Source: Bordetella sp. (GTDB lineage: Bacteria; Pseudomonadota; Alphaproteobacteria; Caulobacterales; Caulobacteraceae). From it: 32,008 nucleotides of DNA. This document shows, one piece after another, positions 1 to 11,841 of this stretch. The stretch is taken from assembly GCA_017308115.1 (NCBI GenBank), contig JAFKFS010000109.1:1-32008 (forward strand), given 5' to 3'. The notes under the pieces were generated by a model. It did not search any database and was not told the origin of the DNA. It saw only the letters and a program-made list of their open reading frames with translations. Positions within the stretch are counted from its first letter, which is position 1; every line of letters begins with the position of its first letter. The translations under genes and the position numbers were made by a program.

Positions 1-573
1 GACGACCAGCAGGGCCACCTGCTCCAGCCGCGGATGCACCCGCGTCAACACCGGCCCCAGCGCCTTGGACCCGTCCAGCGGCGGCGCAGGCAGCAGGTTC
101 AGCAGATTGATCATGGCGATGAAGAAGGCGCCCATCAGCCATTCCGGCGCCTTCAACGCCAGGCCCACCGCCACGAAGGGGATCATGGCCAGCAGGCCGA
201 ACGCTGGTCCCGCCAGCGACACCAGCACCCCGTGCCACTCGCTCTTCGGCTCGCGCCGGCCCTTCGCCAGCCCGCCCAGGAAGGGGATGATGTAGATGCG
301 CGCCGGGCCCATGCCGACGCGGTTCATCGCCAGCACATGGCCGTATTCATGCACGAACAGGCCGAACAGCACCGCCCCCGCCACGACCCAGCTGCCGGTC
401 AGGAACCACAGGAACCCCGCCATCAGCAAGGTCGAGACCACCGCCCAGACCGGGTGCTGCCCCTTGTCCTCCTGCGGCGTTTCATGGCGCGCGCTGTAGC
501 GGGGCGCCTCGCGCGCAGGCTCAGGCGCAGACTTCGACCCGTCGCGAGACCCCCAAGGCCCCTCGACGCTCAT
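1..573 (-). CDS. Site-2 protease family (M50) membrane metalloprotease, C-terminus beyond window
   Basis: This is an intramembrane zinc metalloprotease of the M50/site-2 protease family. The 191 codons in the window start at the ATG at 573 and run open through base 1, so the C-terminus is missing. After a charged, Pro-rich N-terminus come hydrophobic segments. One holds HEYGH (complement of about 340-356), the HExxH zinc site. A later one holds NLLPAPPLDG (about 67-100), which matches the family NxxPxxxLDG motif giving the third zinc ligand. This compact layout fits small M50 proteins of unknown substrate and not RseP, as no PDZ domain is visible between the motifs. The start lies at the edge of a dyad repeat. 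The family call is firm; the substrate is unknown. Confidence 0.88.
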   Translation of the reverse strand, partial: MSVEGPWGSRDGSKSAPEPAREAPRYSARHETPQEDKGQHPVWAVVSTLLMAGFLWFLTGSWVVAGAVLFGLFVHEYGHVLAMNRVGMGPARIYIIPFLGGLAKGRREPKSEWHGVLVSLAGPAFGLLAMIPFVAVGLALKAPEWLMGAFFIAMINLLNLLPAPPLDGSKALGPVLTRVHPRLEQVALLVV

Positions 574-717
574 CCTTCTCCCCTCGTGGGAGAAGGTGGG
601 GCGCGCAGCGCCTCGGATGAGGGGGCGGCCGGATACAGACTCGACGTCGCGGACGAGGCGAACCTCCCCCTCATCCGTCCGGCTCCGCCGGCCACCTTCT
701 CCCACAAGGGGAGAAGG
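574..717. repeat. Intergenic dyad repeat, CCTTCTCCC family, copy 1
   Basis: Two hairpins bound the element: CCTTCTCCC/GGGAGAAGG at 574-596 and the same arms at 695-717, each with a 5-nt loop. The interior is also roughly symmetrical (GATGAGGGGG near 615 against CCCCCTCATC near 666). A second copy is at 21018-21184. It fills the gap between nadA and the protease gene and ends directly at the protease start codon. Confidence 0.8.
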
Positions 718-733
718 ACAGCAGAGCCGGCCA

Positions 734-1813
734 TCAGATCAGCTCCACATCGACATGATGCCGCGCCTTGACCAGGTCGTAGCGCGCAGGCTTCGACGGC
801 GGCGGCAGGTCGATCATCCGCTGCACCGCAAGTCGCCCCTTCTCCAGCATGTCTTCGGGGACCGTCACCTCGAACTGCATGTGCAGCAGGCAGTCGCGGA
901 TGTTCTCCAGCGTGATGCGCTTCATGTGCGGGCACAGGTTGCAGGGGCCGACGAACTCCACCTCAGGCACGTCGCCCTTGATGTTCGAGGCCATCGAGCA
1001 TTCGGTGATCAGCACCACCCGCTTGGGCCGGCGCTGCTCGACGTATTCGGTCATGGCGGCGGTCGAACCGGCGAAGTCGGCGGCGCGCAGAATCTCTTCG
1101 GGACATTCCGGATGGGCCAGCACCTCGGCGTCCGGCCACGCGTCGCGCATGTCGGCGATGTCCTGCGTGGTGAAGCGCTTGTGCACCTCGCAATGCCCCG
1201 CCCAGGCGATGACGCCCACCGTCGTCTGCGCCGCCACGTTGCGCGCCAGATATTCGTCGGGGATCAGGATGACCTTGTCGACGCCCCATTCCCTGGCCGC
1301 CCATTCGACGACCTGAACGGCGTTGGCGCTGGTGCAGCAGATGTCCGTCTCGGCCTTCACATCGGCCGTGGTGTTCACATAGGTGACGACCGGCAGGCCC
1401 GGATGCCGCTCCTTGATCAGCCGCACGTCCGCCCCCGTGATCGAGGACGCCAGCGAACAGCCCGCGCGCAGGTCGGGGATCAGCACCGTCTTGTCCGGCG
1501 ACAGGATCTTGGACGTCTCGGCCATGAAGTGAACGCCCGCCTGAACGATCACCTTGGCCTTGGACTTGGCGGCCTCCTTGGCCAGCCCCAGGCTGTCGCC
1601 GACATAGTCGCCCACGCCGTGAAAGATCTCGGGCGTCATATAGTTGTGGGCCAGGATGACCGCGTCGCGCTCGCGTTTCAGCCGGTTGATCTCGCTGATC
1701 AGCCGGGCCTGCTGCGGCCACTCCAGAGGGGTGACGTGGTCCTTGACCTTCTCCCACACCGGGGCGGTTTCTTCCGCCAGTTCCTGCGACAGACCGAAAG
1801 CGCCGTCCGCCAT
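734..1813 (-). CDS. nadA: Quinolinate synthase NadA
   Basis: NadA condenses iminoaspartate with dihydroxyacetone phosphate to quinolinate, the second step of de novo NAD synthesis, and uses a [4Fe-4S] cluster. The 359-aa protein is full length. The expected cluster cysteines are C119 (RAGCSL), C208 (AGHCEVH) and C294 in CNLCPHMKRITL; C291 and C294 give the CxxC found in many proteobacterial NadA proteins. Other family blocks are AHNYMTPEI (about 55-63) and TYVNTTADVKAE (about 144-155). The ATG at 1813 is followed by a plausible N-terminus. No nadB or nadC is in the window. A perfect palindrome 38 bases upstream suggests NAD-responsive repression. Confidence 0.96.
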   Translation of the reverse strand: MADGAFGLSQELAEETAPVWEKVKDHVTPLEWPQQARLISEINRLKRERDAVILAHNYMTPEIFHGVGDYVGDSLGLAKEAAKSKAKVIVQAGVHFMAETSKILSPDKTVLIPDLRAGCSLASSITGADVRLIKERHPGLPVVTYVNTTADVKAETDICCTSANAVQVVEWAAREWGVDKVILIPDEYLARNVAAQTTVGVIAWAGHCEVHKRFTTQDIADMRDAWPDAEVLAHPECPEEILRAADFAGSTAAMTEYVEQRRPKRVVLITECSMASNIKGDVPEVEFVGPCNLCPHMKRITLENIRDCLLHMQFEVTVPEDMLEKGRLAVQRMIDLPPPSKPARYDLVKARHHVDVELI

Positions 1814-1850
1814 CGTTCCTACTCCCTATCGGCCGTCTGCGCGGCCCCGA

Positions 1851-1873
1851 CTTATGCTCAAACTTAGCATAAG
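1851..1873. promoter_or_regulatory. Palindromic operator candidate upstream of nadA
   Basis: CTTATGCT, 7 nt, AGCATAAG: perfect 8-bp arms lying 38 bases upstream of the nadA start. The position suits a repressor site overlapping the promoter. Alphaproteobacterial NAD genes are commonly controlled by NadQ or NrtR; which one acts here is inference. Confidence 0.6.
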
Positions 1874-1919
1874 CAGGAACAATGTAGGCCCTTCCACACG
1901 GGGCGCAAGGGGAAAGGCC

Positions 1920-2129
1920 TCAGTCCTCGAGGATGAACAGGGCGTCCAGCGGCGCGCCCAGCGCCTGCGCCAGCGTCAGGGCGACCAGGACGGACGGGGT
2001 GAAGACCCCGTTCTCCACCGTGTTCACCGTCTTGCGTGACAGTCCGGCCCGGTCGGCCAGCTCCTGCTGCGTCAGGCCCGCCGCCGTGCGCACGGCCTTC
2101 AGATTGACGACCAGACGGGGATCAGCCAC
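1920..2129 (-). CDS. Small XRE-family transcriptional regulator
   Basis: This 69-aa protein is almost entirely one Cro/C1-type helix-turn-helix. The region LTQQELADRAGLSRKTVNTVE (about residues 19-39) is the HTH, followed by the usual ALTLAQALGAPLDALF helix. It resembles the YozG/Xre-like single-domain regulators that sit beside a small membrane protein gene. Its start lies inside the 3' end of that upstream membrane gene (8-bp overlap), so the two are probably translationally coupled. The pair is likely autoregulated through the tandem repeats at 2828-2863. DNA binding is clear; the regulon is unknown. Confidence 0.88.
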   Translation of the reverse strand: MADPRLVVNLKAVRTAAGLTQQELADRAGLSRKTVNTVENGVFTPSVLVALTLAQALGAPLDALFILED

Positions 2130-2814
2130 CGGCGGCCCGCCGATCCAGTTGCCAGTAACGCAACCCCGCCGCCGAGGCCGTGACGAACATCAGCCCCGGC
2201 ATGGCCGCCACAGCCGCCTGCGGCTTCCACAGGCCGAGGGCGAAGACCACGACCATCCCCGCCAGAGCCACGCCCAGGGCCGCATTCAAAGCCGAACGCC
2301 GGAACGACAGGGTGAGTTCGTCCTCCAGCAGCCGCTTCATCTTCTTGTCGCCGGGATTGTCGAGACCGGCGACCATCATCAGATGCACCGCCGACATCAT
2401 CGGCGACAGCGCCACCATCATCCAGTTCAGCGACTCGCCCTGACCTCCGGCGATAGCCCAGGCCGAGATCGTGCCCTGATAGACGAGAAAGAGCGACGTT
2501 AACGGCATCAGCGCCATCGACACGGCGCGCTTCTTCTGGACGTTGTCGCGATAGCCGCCCCTGGCGTTCTCGACGCGAATGGTGTCGCTGTCGGGCAGAT
2601 AGCGACCCGCCAGAGGGAAGGAGGCGATGGCGACGCCCAGTCCCGCCAAGGCCAATACGACGCCGGCCGCCGCCGCCCAGCCCTCGCTGCTGCTGGCCAG
2701 CCCAACGCCAAGAACGCCTGCCGTCGCGCCCACGCCGCCCAGCGCCGCGACCATCTGCAGCCGCCGAACCCGGCGTCGCTCGTTCGCCTTCGCTCTTTGG
2801 AGTTCGTCACTCAT
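2122..2814 (-). CDS. Multi-pass membrane protein paired with XRE regulator
   Basis: This 230-aa protein has a charged N-terminus (SDELQRAKANERRRVRRLQ) and then about six hydrophobic segments: two early (about 20-68), two in the middle (about 98-155) and two near the C-terminus (about 180-225). No catalytic motif was seen. The ATG at 2814 is preferred over the GTG at 2832 because GAGGGG lies just upstream of it. The gene overlaps the XRE regulator by 8 bp. Such membrane protein/XRE pairs are common; some sense stress or signals at the membrane, but no function can be assigned here. Confidence 0.8.
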   Translation of the reverse strand: MSDELQRAKANERRRVRRLQMVAALGGVGATAGVLGVGLASSSEGWAAAAGVVLALAGLGVAIASFPLAGRYLPDSDTIRVENARGGYRDNVQKKRAVSMALMPLTSLFLVYQGTISAWAIAGGQGESLNWMMVALSPMMSAVHLMMVAGLDNPGDKKMKRLLEDELTLSFRRSALNAALGVALAGMVVVFALGLWKPQAAVAAMPGLMFVTASAAGLRYWQLDRRAAGG

Positions 2815-2827
2815 TCGCCCCTCACAT

Positions 2828-2863
2828 GACACCTACAGGTTACATATCACCTACGGGTTACAT
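2828..2863 (-). promoter_or_regulatory. Tandem 18-bp operator-like repeats
   Basis: Read on the minus strand, ATGTAACCCGTAGGTGAT is followed directly by ATGTAACCTGTAGGTGTC, with 15 of 18 positions identical. Each contains an ACCnGTAGGT partial dyad. They lie 14-49 bases upstream of the membrane protein start and suit side-by-side binding of the XRE regulator encoded in the same operon. Confidence 0.6.
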
Positions 2864-2995
2864 GGCAAGCGCCAAAACGGCCTTCTCCCCTTGTGGCAAA
2901 CGCCCTCCCTAGGGGAAAAATCAGGAAAACCGAAGGAAATTCAATCATCAGCCTTGTGGAAAACCAACACTGATTGTTGAAGCTGAAAAAGGCGA

Positions 2996-3014
2996 ACCAC
3001 CGCCTGAGCCACCT
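2996..3014. other. Candidate left attachment site
   Basis: ACCACCGCCTGAGCCACCT matches ACCACCGGATGAGCCACCT at 20851-20869 at 17 of 19 positions, in the same orientation. The longest exact block is the 10-bp TGAGCCACCT, which could be the crossover core. The weaker match beside it fits differing core-type arms. Confidence 0.45.
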
Positions 3015-3126
3015 CCCGAGAATTATGGCCGTTGCCGGCCTAGGCCAGTCTAATGGAGACGTCCGTTCAGGTCGAGGAAGCGACGAAGTGCTTCATGCTG
3101 GATTGATCGATCGCCCCACCTGCTTG

Positions 3127-3156
3127 CACCGCCTCACGCATGCGCGTGAGGCGGTG
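3127..3156. repeat. Perfect 13-bp inverted repeat (hairpin)
   Basis: CACCGCCTCACGC, loop ATGC, GCGTGAGGCGGTG. There is no T-run on either side, so it is not a classic intrinsic terminator. It lies 65 bases past the stop of the excisionase-like gene and could stop transcription there or act as a DNA structure near the island end. Confidence 0.65.
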
Positions 3157-3220
3157 TCGGGTTAGCTGGAATGGGGACGAGGATCGGTCAGCAAGCGGAC
3201 CGACAGCTAGACGGTCTATC

Positions 3221-3532
3221 TCACGCCAACCGCAACGGGCGCGTCGGTCGGCGCAGCGTCATCGGCGAATGCTCGGAGGCGTAGGAGATGCGAACGGTCC
3301 GCGCCTCACGGGTGTTTGACACCATCTGAGCGGCCATGTGGTCCATCAGGTCGGACAGGCGATAGCGCGGGTCGCGCCGCAAGGCAGCCGAGTAGCGAGG
3401 ACCGTGGCCGCGAAGACGCCATTTCGAAAGCGTCTCGACCTTCACCCCGATGTAGGCGGCGGCTTCTTCGGCTGTCAGCCAACGGTTCTCCAGCGGGCTC
3501 AAGCTGGGCGTATCACGTTCGTCGTTCTTCAT
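3221..3532 (-). CDS. Excisionase/AlpA-like helix-turn-helix protein
   Basis: This 103-aa protein carries a MerR/AlpA-type winged HTH of the HTH_17 class. The segment WLTAEEAAAYIGVKVETLSKWRLRG (about 18-42) is followed by GPRYSAALRRDPRYRLSDLMDHM, a common ending for excision or DNA-binding proteins of integrated elements. The ATG at 3532 has AGGAG at good spacing. The gene lies close to the proposed left end of the island, where an excisionase or directionality factor could act with the distant integrase. It could equally be a plain regulator. The fold call is good; the excision role is inference. Confidence 0.75.
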   Translation of the reverse strand: MKNDERDTPSLSPLENRWLTAEEAAAYIGVKVETLSKWRLRGHGPRYSAALRRDPRYRLSDLMDHMAAQMVSNTREARTVRISYASEHSPMTLRRPTRPLRLA

Positions 3533-3696
3533 GGCTTCTCCTTGCTTCGTTGCACATCTCCTGTGGGTCAGTGCGAGTTGATAGTGAGATTTACAAAAAC
3601 TTAACCGACAAAGTTAGTCAAGAAAAAATAGCAAAATCAGAATATTTCCTTAGTTAATTCAGTATTAGTGTAAATGAAATCTGCAACTCTTCGCGG

Positions 3697-4269
3697 CTAT
3701 CGAGGCATGTATTCGCGAAAGCGGCTCTCCAGGAAGTCAGCGATCACCTGCCAGGGCTTGCTCGGCGACGGGTCGATCGCCGCCTTTCGTTTCACCTCGG
3801 CCAAGAGGGCTTCCCGCTCCATATAGGCAGCAACGGCGGCGTATTGCGCTCGTCGTTCAGGCGCCCCTCGTTGGCTCAGCTGGACGACCTGTTCCAGGCT
3901 GCGGTTGCTTTTCAGACGGTTGGCCTGATCGCTGATCACCCTGACATTGCCGGGTCGGTACCCTTCGGCGGGATTGATCCGGTCAAGCGAGGGAGAACTG
4001 GCAGACCTAGCCGCACCCACGGTCAGGGGCAGACCAAGGACGGGACAACGGCGCGGCATGGAGATGTCCTGCCGACGAAGCGTGTAGGGCACGCCCTGGC
4101 GGACAGCGCGCTGACGCGCCCGCGTCAAAAGCGCGGATGTTGGGCGAGTTTTACGCGCAACGCTAAGATAGCCGCGCATATAGGCAGCGTTGCAGCTTCG
4201 GCAGGTCCGGCGATGACTCGGCTTTCCATGGAGCGGACAAGCCGGTTGATCCGGTTTAACGTCATTCAT
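3697..4269 (-). CDS. HNH-like / zinc-binding protein of mobile elements
   Basis: The 190-aa protein has an N-terminal zinc-finger-like pattern (C11-x2-H14 ... C23-x2-C26). Further along it has CPVLGLPL (from C75) and then SLDRINPAEGYRPGN and VRVISDQANRLKSN (about 94-122). This last block is typical of phage and island proteins related to HNH/endonuclease VII nucleases, where aspartate and asparagine replace the classic HNH residues. Whether it cuts DNA is unknown. The ATG at 4269 is chosen because AAAGGAGG lies 7 bases upstream; a longer reading would start inside that ribosome site. It is divergent from the XRE gene at 4329. Confidence 0.7.
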   Translation of the reverse strand: MNDVKPDQPACPLHGKPSHRRTCRSCNAAYMRGYLSVARKTRPTSALLTRARQRAVRQGVPYTLRRQDISMPRRCPVLGLPLTVGAARSASSPSLDRINPAEGYRPGNVRVISDQANRLKSNRSLEQVVQLSQRGAPERRAQYAAVAAYMEREALLAEVKRKAAIDPSPSKPWQVIADFLESRFREYMPR

Positions 4270-4291
4270 AGAGGCACCTCCTTTCACTTAT

Positions 4292-4320
4292 TGGTGCTAT
4301 TTATCAAACATGGTGCTATT
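4292..4320. promoter_or_regulatory. Direct repeats in divergent HNH/XRE control region
   Basis: TGGTGCTATT occurs at 4292-4301 and 4311-4320, a 19-bp period that places both copies on nearly the same DNA face. They lie in the 59-bp gap between divergent start codons and suit binding by the XRE protein encoded alongside. Confidence 0.5.
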
Positions 4321-4328
4321 GGTCAATC

Positions 4329-4643
4329 ATGAATTCTGAGCGCGATACAAGCCCCTCCGGCGCCGCCGTTACCGGGGCGCAGTTGCGCGCAGCGCGTGGG
4401 CTCTTGAACATGTCCGTGTCCGATCTCGCGGAGCGCACTGGACTTGCGCTGAACACGGTCCGAAAAGCCGAAAGCACCAACGCCGCCGCTCCCGTCACGA
4501 CGGCGAATGCGCGGTTGCTCGTTGCGACCCTGGAAGACGCAGGCGTCGTGTTCATTCCTGCGGGAACGCTCGGCGCTGGCGTGCAACTACGCTTCCCAGA
4601 CCAGGAACCGCTGAAGCGACGGCGCGACTCTAAAGGCGAATAG
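4329..4643 (+). CDS. XRE-family regulator
   Basis: A 104-aa DNA-binding protein. The HTH spans about residues 16-50 (TGAQLRAARGLLNMSVSDLA, then ERTGLALNTVRKAE). The C-terminal half contains LLVATLEDAGVVFIPAG, a segment seen in many short alphaproteobacterial and phage Cro/C1 regulators. No Shine-Dalgarno is visible before the ATG, so the transcript may be leaderless. It is divergent from the HNH-like gene, and the repeats between them suggest it represses both. It sits just ahead of the metal cluster, but nothing in it indicates metal sensing. Confidence 0.85.
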   Translation: MNSERDTSPSGAAVTGAQLRAARGLLNMSVSDLAERTGLALNTVRKAESTNAAAPVTTANARLLVATLEDAGVVFIPAGTLGAGVQLRFPDQEPLKRRRDSKGE

Positions 4644-4722
4644 GGCCAACCGGCTGCGACCTTCATGCCGTTGCATCGTGGGCGGTTTCCCCGTAACGGA
4701 ATTCGATCGGGGAATTTTCGAT

Positions 4723-5145
4723 TTGCCACGCTTGTTCCGCCTTCTCTGCGTCTGCCTGGGCGTGACCGTCATGGTCGCGGTGCAGATGCATGGCGTGCAG
4801 AACAACCAGCACAGAATTGAACACGGCCTCCAGTTCCCCGGCGTTTCCTATGAAGATGCGGCCGACCTGGCTCACGACCATGACCACAGTCACAGCCACG
4901 ACGCGGTGACGAGCGACGACGCATCGACGGCCGTCCTGGCGGTTGATGTCGCCGATGACGGCGGCAAATCCCCTCTCAGCCATCACCATCACAACGGCGG
5001 CGACATTCATGTGGCACTGGCGACGCCTGTCCATCCGACCGGCGCAGGGGTCGTGACCACGCTCGATCTCGGCCCGGCGCCCGACGCCGTGCCGCCTGGC
5101 GCTATCCTCGATGCGCCGCACCAACCTCCCAGACAGAACGCCTGA
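4723..5145 (+). CDS. His-rich CzcI-like exported metal-resistance protein
   Basis: This is the first gene of the czc cluster. From the TTG at 4723 it is 140 aa with a basic N-terminus and a hydrophobic stretch (LFRLLCVCLGVTVMVAV) that acts as a signal or anchor. After it come QHRIEH, HDHDHSHSHD and SHHHHN, all likely metal-binding and probably periplasmic. In position and type it resembles CzcI, the small His-bearing protein ahead of czcC in czcICBA loci, though sequence identity was not tested. A longer reading from a GTG at 4678 lacks a ribosome site; GGGGAA lies 8 bases before the TTG. A 7-bp dyad (TTCCCCG/CGGGGAA, 4687-4714) lies just upstream. Confidence 0.65.
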   Translation: MPRLFRLLCVCLGVTVMVAVQMHGVQNNQHRIEHGLQFPGVSYEDAADLAHDHDHSHSHDAVTSDDASTAVLAVDVADDGGKSPLSHHHHNGGDIHVALATPVHPTGAGVVTTLDLGPAPDAVPPGAILDAPHQPPRQNA

Positions 5146-5206
5146 TCGCCTGAAAAGCTGATCCTGCGCGGCCTCACGGCCGTGCGCGTCCTGTTGGAGA
5201 CATCCC

Positions 5207-6525
5207 TTGAAACCTTCCAAGTCCGGCTATGCCGGATGGCGAGGGCGAGGCGCGGCTGCATCCGCCTTCGCGCTCGTCCTGACGGCGGCCTGGTCGCCGC
5301 CTGCAATCGTGCTCGCCCAATCGCTGTCCCCTGCCGGGGTCACGGTCGGCGGGCAGCCGCTCACCTTGAACGCCGCGCTTCGACGCGCCGTCGAAGCCGA
5401 CCCCGCAAAAGCGGGCCTCGATGCGCGACTGCGCGCGGTCGATGCCGGTGTTCGCCAGGCCGACCTCAAGCCCAATCCCACGCTCGGTCTGACGGTAGAA
5501 AACCTGCCGACACTGGGTGGCGGCGACATCCTGGGACGCACCGAAACCACCCTGTCCTACGAGCAGAAACTGGAACGCGGGGGCGATCGTCCGGCGCGGA
5601 CCACCCTGGCGCGGAGCGAAGGCCTTCTGGTCGTCGCCCAGGCCAGGATCGCGCAACTGGACCGTATGGAATCGGTCCAGCGCGCCTGGGCCGAGGCCAT
5701 GGCCGCCCAGGCCACGCTGGAGATCGCGCGCGAGCGGCTTTCGCTGGCGGAGCGTTTCCAGACTGAGGTGCAACGTCGGGTCAACGCGGCCCGCGATCCC
5801 TTGTTCGCCGGCGCTCGCGCCGAGGCTGAACTGGCCCAGGCCCAGATCGACTTCGACCAGGCCGAGATCGCGGTCCGCGTGGCGCGGATCGTCCTGGCCA
5901 AGTTCTGGGACGGGACCGCCGATTTCCACCTGGGTCAGTCCGACTTCGAGGACACCAGCGCCTCGCGCGTCGCCGCCGGCGAAGTGGCCTCGACCGACCT
6001 GGAGGCCTTCCGCGCCCGTCAGGCCATCGCCGACGCCCAGGCGCGGCTGGAGGAGGCCCGCGCCGTGCCTGACACCACGGTCAGCGTCGGCGTCCGGCAC
6101 ATCTGGGACAATGAGGTCGCCTTCGTCTTCGGCGGATCGATCCCGTTGCAGCGCCATGACCGGAACCAGGGCGCCATCGACCGCGCCCGCGCCGAAGGCC
6201 TGGCGGCCCAGGCCGACCAGAACGCCCTGCGCCAGGAACGCGAACGCGAGATCGCCCGCCTGCAGGTTCAATTGCTGGCGCGGGCGAACGAGGCTCGTCG
6301 CATCGCCGAGGAAACCCTGCCGCAGGCGGAGCGGGCCGTGACCCTGGTCCGGGACGGCTTCGCGCGCGGCGGCTTCACCTACAACGACGTGATGAGCGCT
6401 CACACGGGGCTGCTGCAGACCAAGGCCCGCCGCGTGGCCGTGCTGCAGACCTTCCACAACGACCGCGCGCGGCTGGACCGCCTGACCGGCGCGCACGCCG
6501 ACCTGCTCGGCCTGGAGACCCAACC

Positions 6526-6529
<4 letters not shown>
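5207..6529 (+). CDS. czcC: CzcC-type outer membrane efflux protein
   Basis: A TolC-family outer-membrane channel of a tripartite heavy-metal RND pump. It is 440 aa, the usual length. A signal peptide (about 1-38, ending near VLAQ) is followed by LTLNAALRRAVEADP and ADLKPNPTLGLTVENL, typical of CzcC. Long Ala/Glu/Arg-rich helices in two repeats form the alpha-barrel. The start is TTG, supported by GGAG 7 bases upstream. It overlaps czcB by 4 bp, so the two are translationally coupled. The protein would form the exit duct for cations pumped by CzcA. The family call is strong; cation specificity lies in CzcA. Confidence 0.93.
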
Positions 6530-10985
<4,456 letters not shown>

Positions 10986-10993
10986 CGCGATCG

Positions 10994-11014
10994 GCCGCCC
11001 CGTTCAGGGGCGGC
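10994..11014 (+). terminator. Hairpin after czcA (weak terminator or mRNA-stability stem)
   Basis: GCCGCCCC, loop GTTCA, GGGGCGGC, 8 bases past the czcA stop. Only TGGTCTT follows, so termination would be partial; it could lower expression of the downstream genes relative to czcCBA. Confidence 0.45.
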
Positions 11015-11095
11015 TGGTCTTCAGCGCCGCTTCCTCTACGCGACCGCCGCCATGACGGCGGGTGTCGTCTCATTGTTCCAATCGCAAGGATGCCC

Positions 11096-11827
11096 ATGAC
11101 TTCCGCACCCTGCCGCGACCGACTGTCGTGGCTTCGATCACCCTGGACCCTGGCGGTCCTGGTGGTCGGCTTCCTCTTCCTCGAAGGCCTGCTCAGCCAG
11201 GTCCTCGCCCATGGCGTCGCCGAGGGCGACAAGGGCTACATCCAGGAAACCTCCGGCTTCCTGTTCTGGCCCTTCGTCTACCTGGGGGCCAAGCACATGG
11301 TTACCGGATACGACCACCTGCTGTTCCTGTTCGGCGTGATCTTCTTCCTCTACCGGATGAAGGACATCGGCATCTATGTGACCTTGTTCGCCATCGGTCA
11401 CTCCTCGACCCTGCTGCTGGGCGTCCTGACCAACATCAGCGTCTCCAGCTATCTGGTCGACGCCATCATCGGCCTGTCGGTCGTCTACAAGGCCCTGGAC
11501 AACATGGGCGCCTATCAGAGGTGGTTCGGCTTCCAGCCCTCTACCAAGGCCGCCACCATGATCTTCGGCCTGTTCCACGGCTTCGGACTGGCGACCAAGC
11601 TGCAGGACTTCCAGTTGTCGCCCGACGGCCTGCTCTGGAACCTCGTCGCCTTCAACATCGGCGTGGAGATCGGACAACTGCTCGCCCTGGGCGGCATCCT
11701 CATCCTCATGGGCTTCTGGCGCCGCACGAACGGCTTCTGGAAGCACGCCTACCTCACCAACGTCGTGCTGATGACGCTCGGCTTCATCCTGACGGGCTAT
11801 CAGCTCGGCGGCTTCTTCGTCATGTGA
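11096..11827 (+). CDS. HupE/UreJ-like multi-pass membrane protein
   Basis: This 243-aa protein belongs to the HupE/UreJ_2-like group of membrane proteins, relatives of nickel/cobalt permeases that recur beside heavy-metal RND clusters. After an N-terminal membrane segment (about 13-35), FWPFVYLGAKHMVTGYDHLLFLFGV carries the family's conserved GYDHLLFL block. Histidines in later helices (IGHSSTLLL, GLFHGFGLATKL) are further family marks. About seven membrane segments are visible. The ATG at 11096 has AAGGA 5 bases upstream; the ATG at 11090 overlaps that site. It is 14 bases before the anchor protein gene. Direction and substrate of transport are unknown. Confidence 0.82.
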   Translation: MTSAPCRDRLSWLRSPWTLAVLVVGFLFLEGLLSQVLAHGVAEGDKGYIQETSGFLFWPFVYLGAKHMVTGYDHLLFLFGVIFFLYRMKDIGIYVTLFAIGHSSTLLLGVLTNISVSSYLVDAIIGLSVVYKALDNMGAYQRWFGFQPSTKAATMIFGLFHGFGLATKLQDFQLSPDGLLWNLVAFNIGVEIGQLLALGGILILMGFWRRTNGFWKHAYLTNVVLMTLGFILTGYQLGGFFVM

Positions 11828-11841
11828 TCGGAGACACCCTC

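Larger units (their letters stand above)
2864..3220. other. Gene-free stretch at the left island boundary
   Basis: No convincing gene is present. The stretch holds a one-armed remnant of the CCTTCTCCC repeat (about 2880-2896, broken after TTGTGG), the left copy of the candidate attachment repeat (2996-3014) and a strong hairpin (3127-3156). Confidence 0.6.

Noticed and set aside
596-1867. Long plus-strand frame opposite nadA
   Set aside because: Mirror of a clear nadA; the His/Arg-rich product is typical of antisense reading of GC-rich genes.
2974-3165. A 63-codon frame in the left boundary gap
   Set aside because: No ribosome site, no family, unlike codon use, and it crosses the hairpin.
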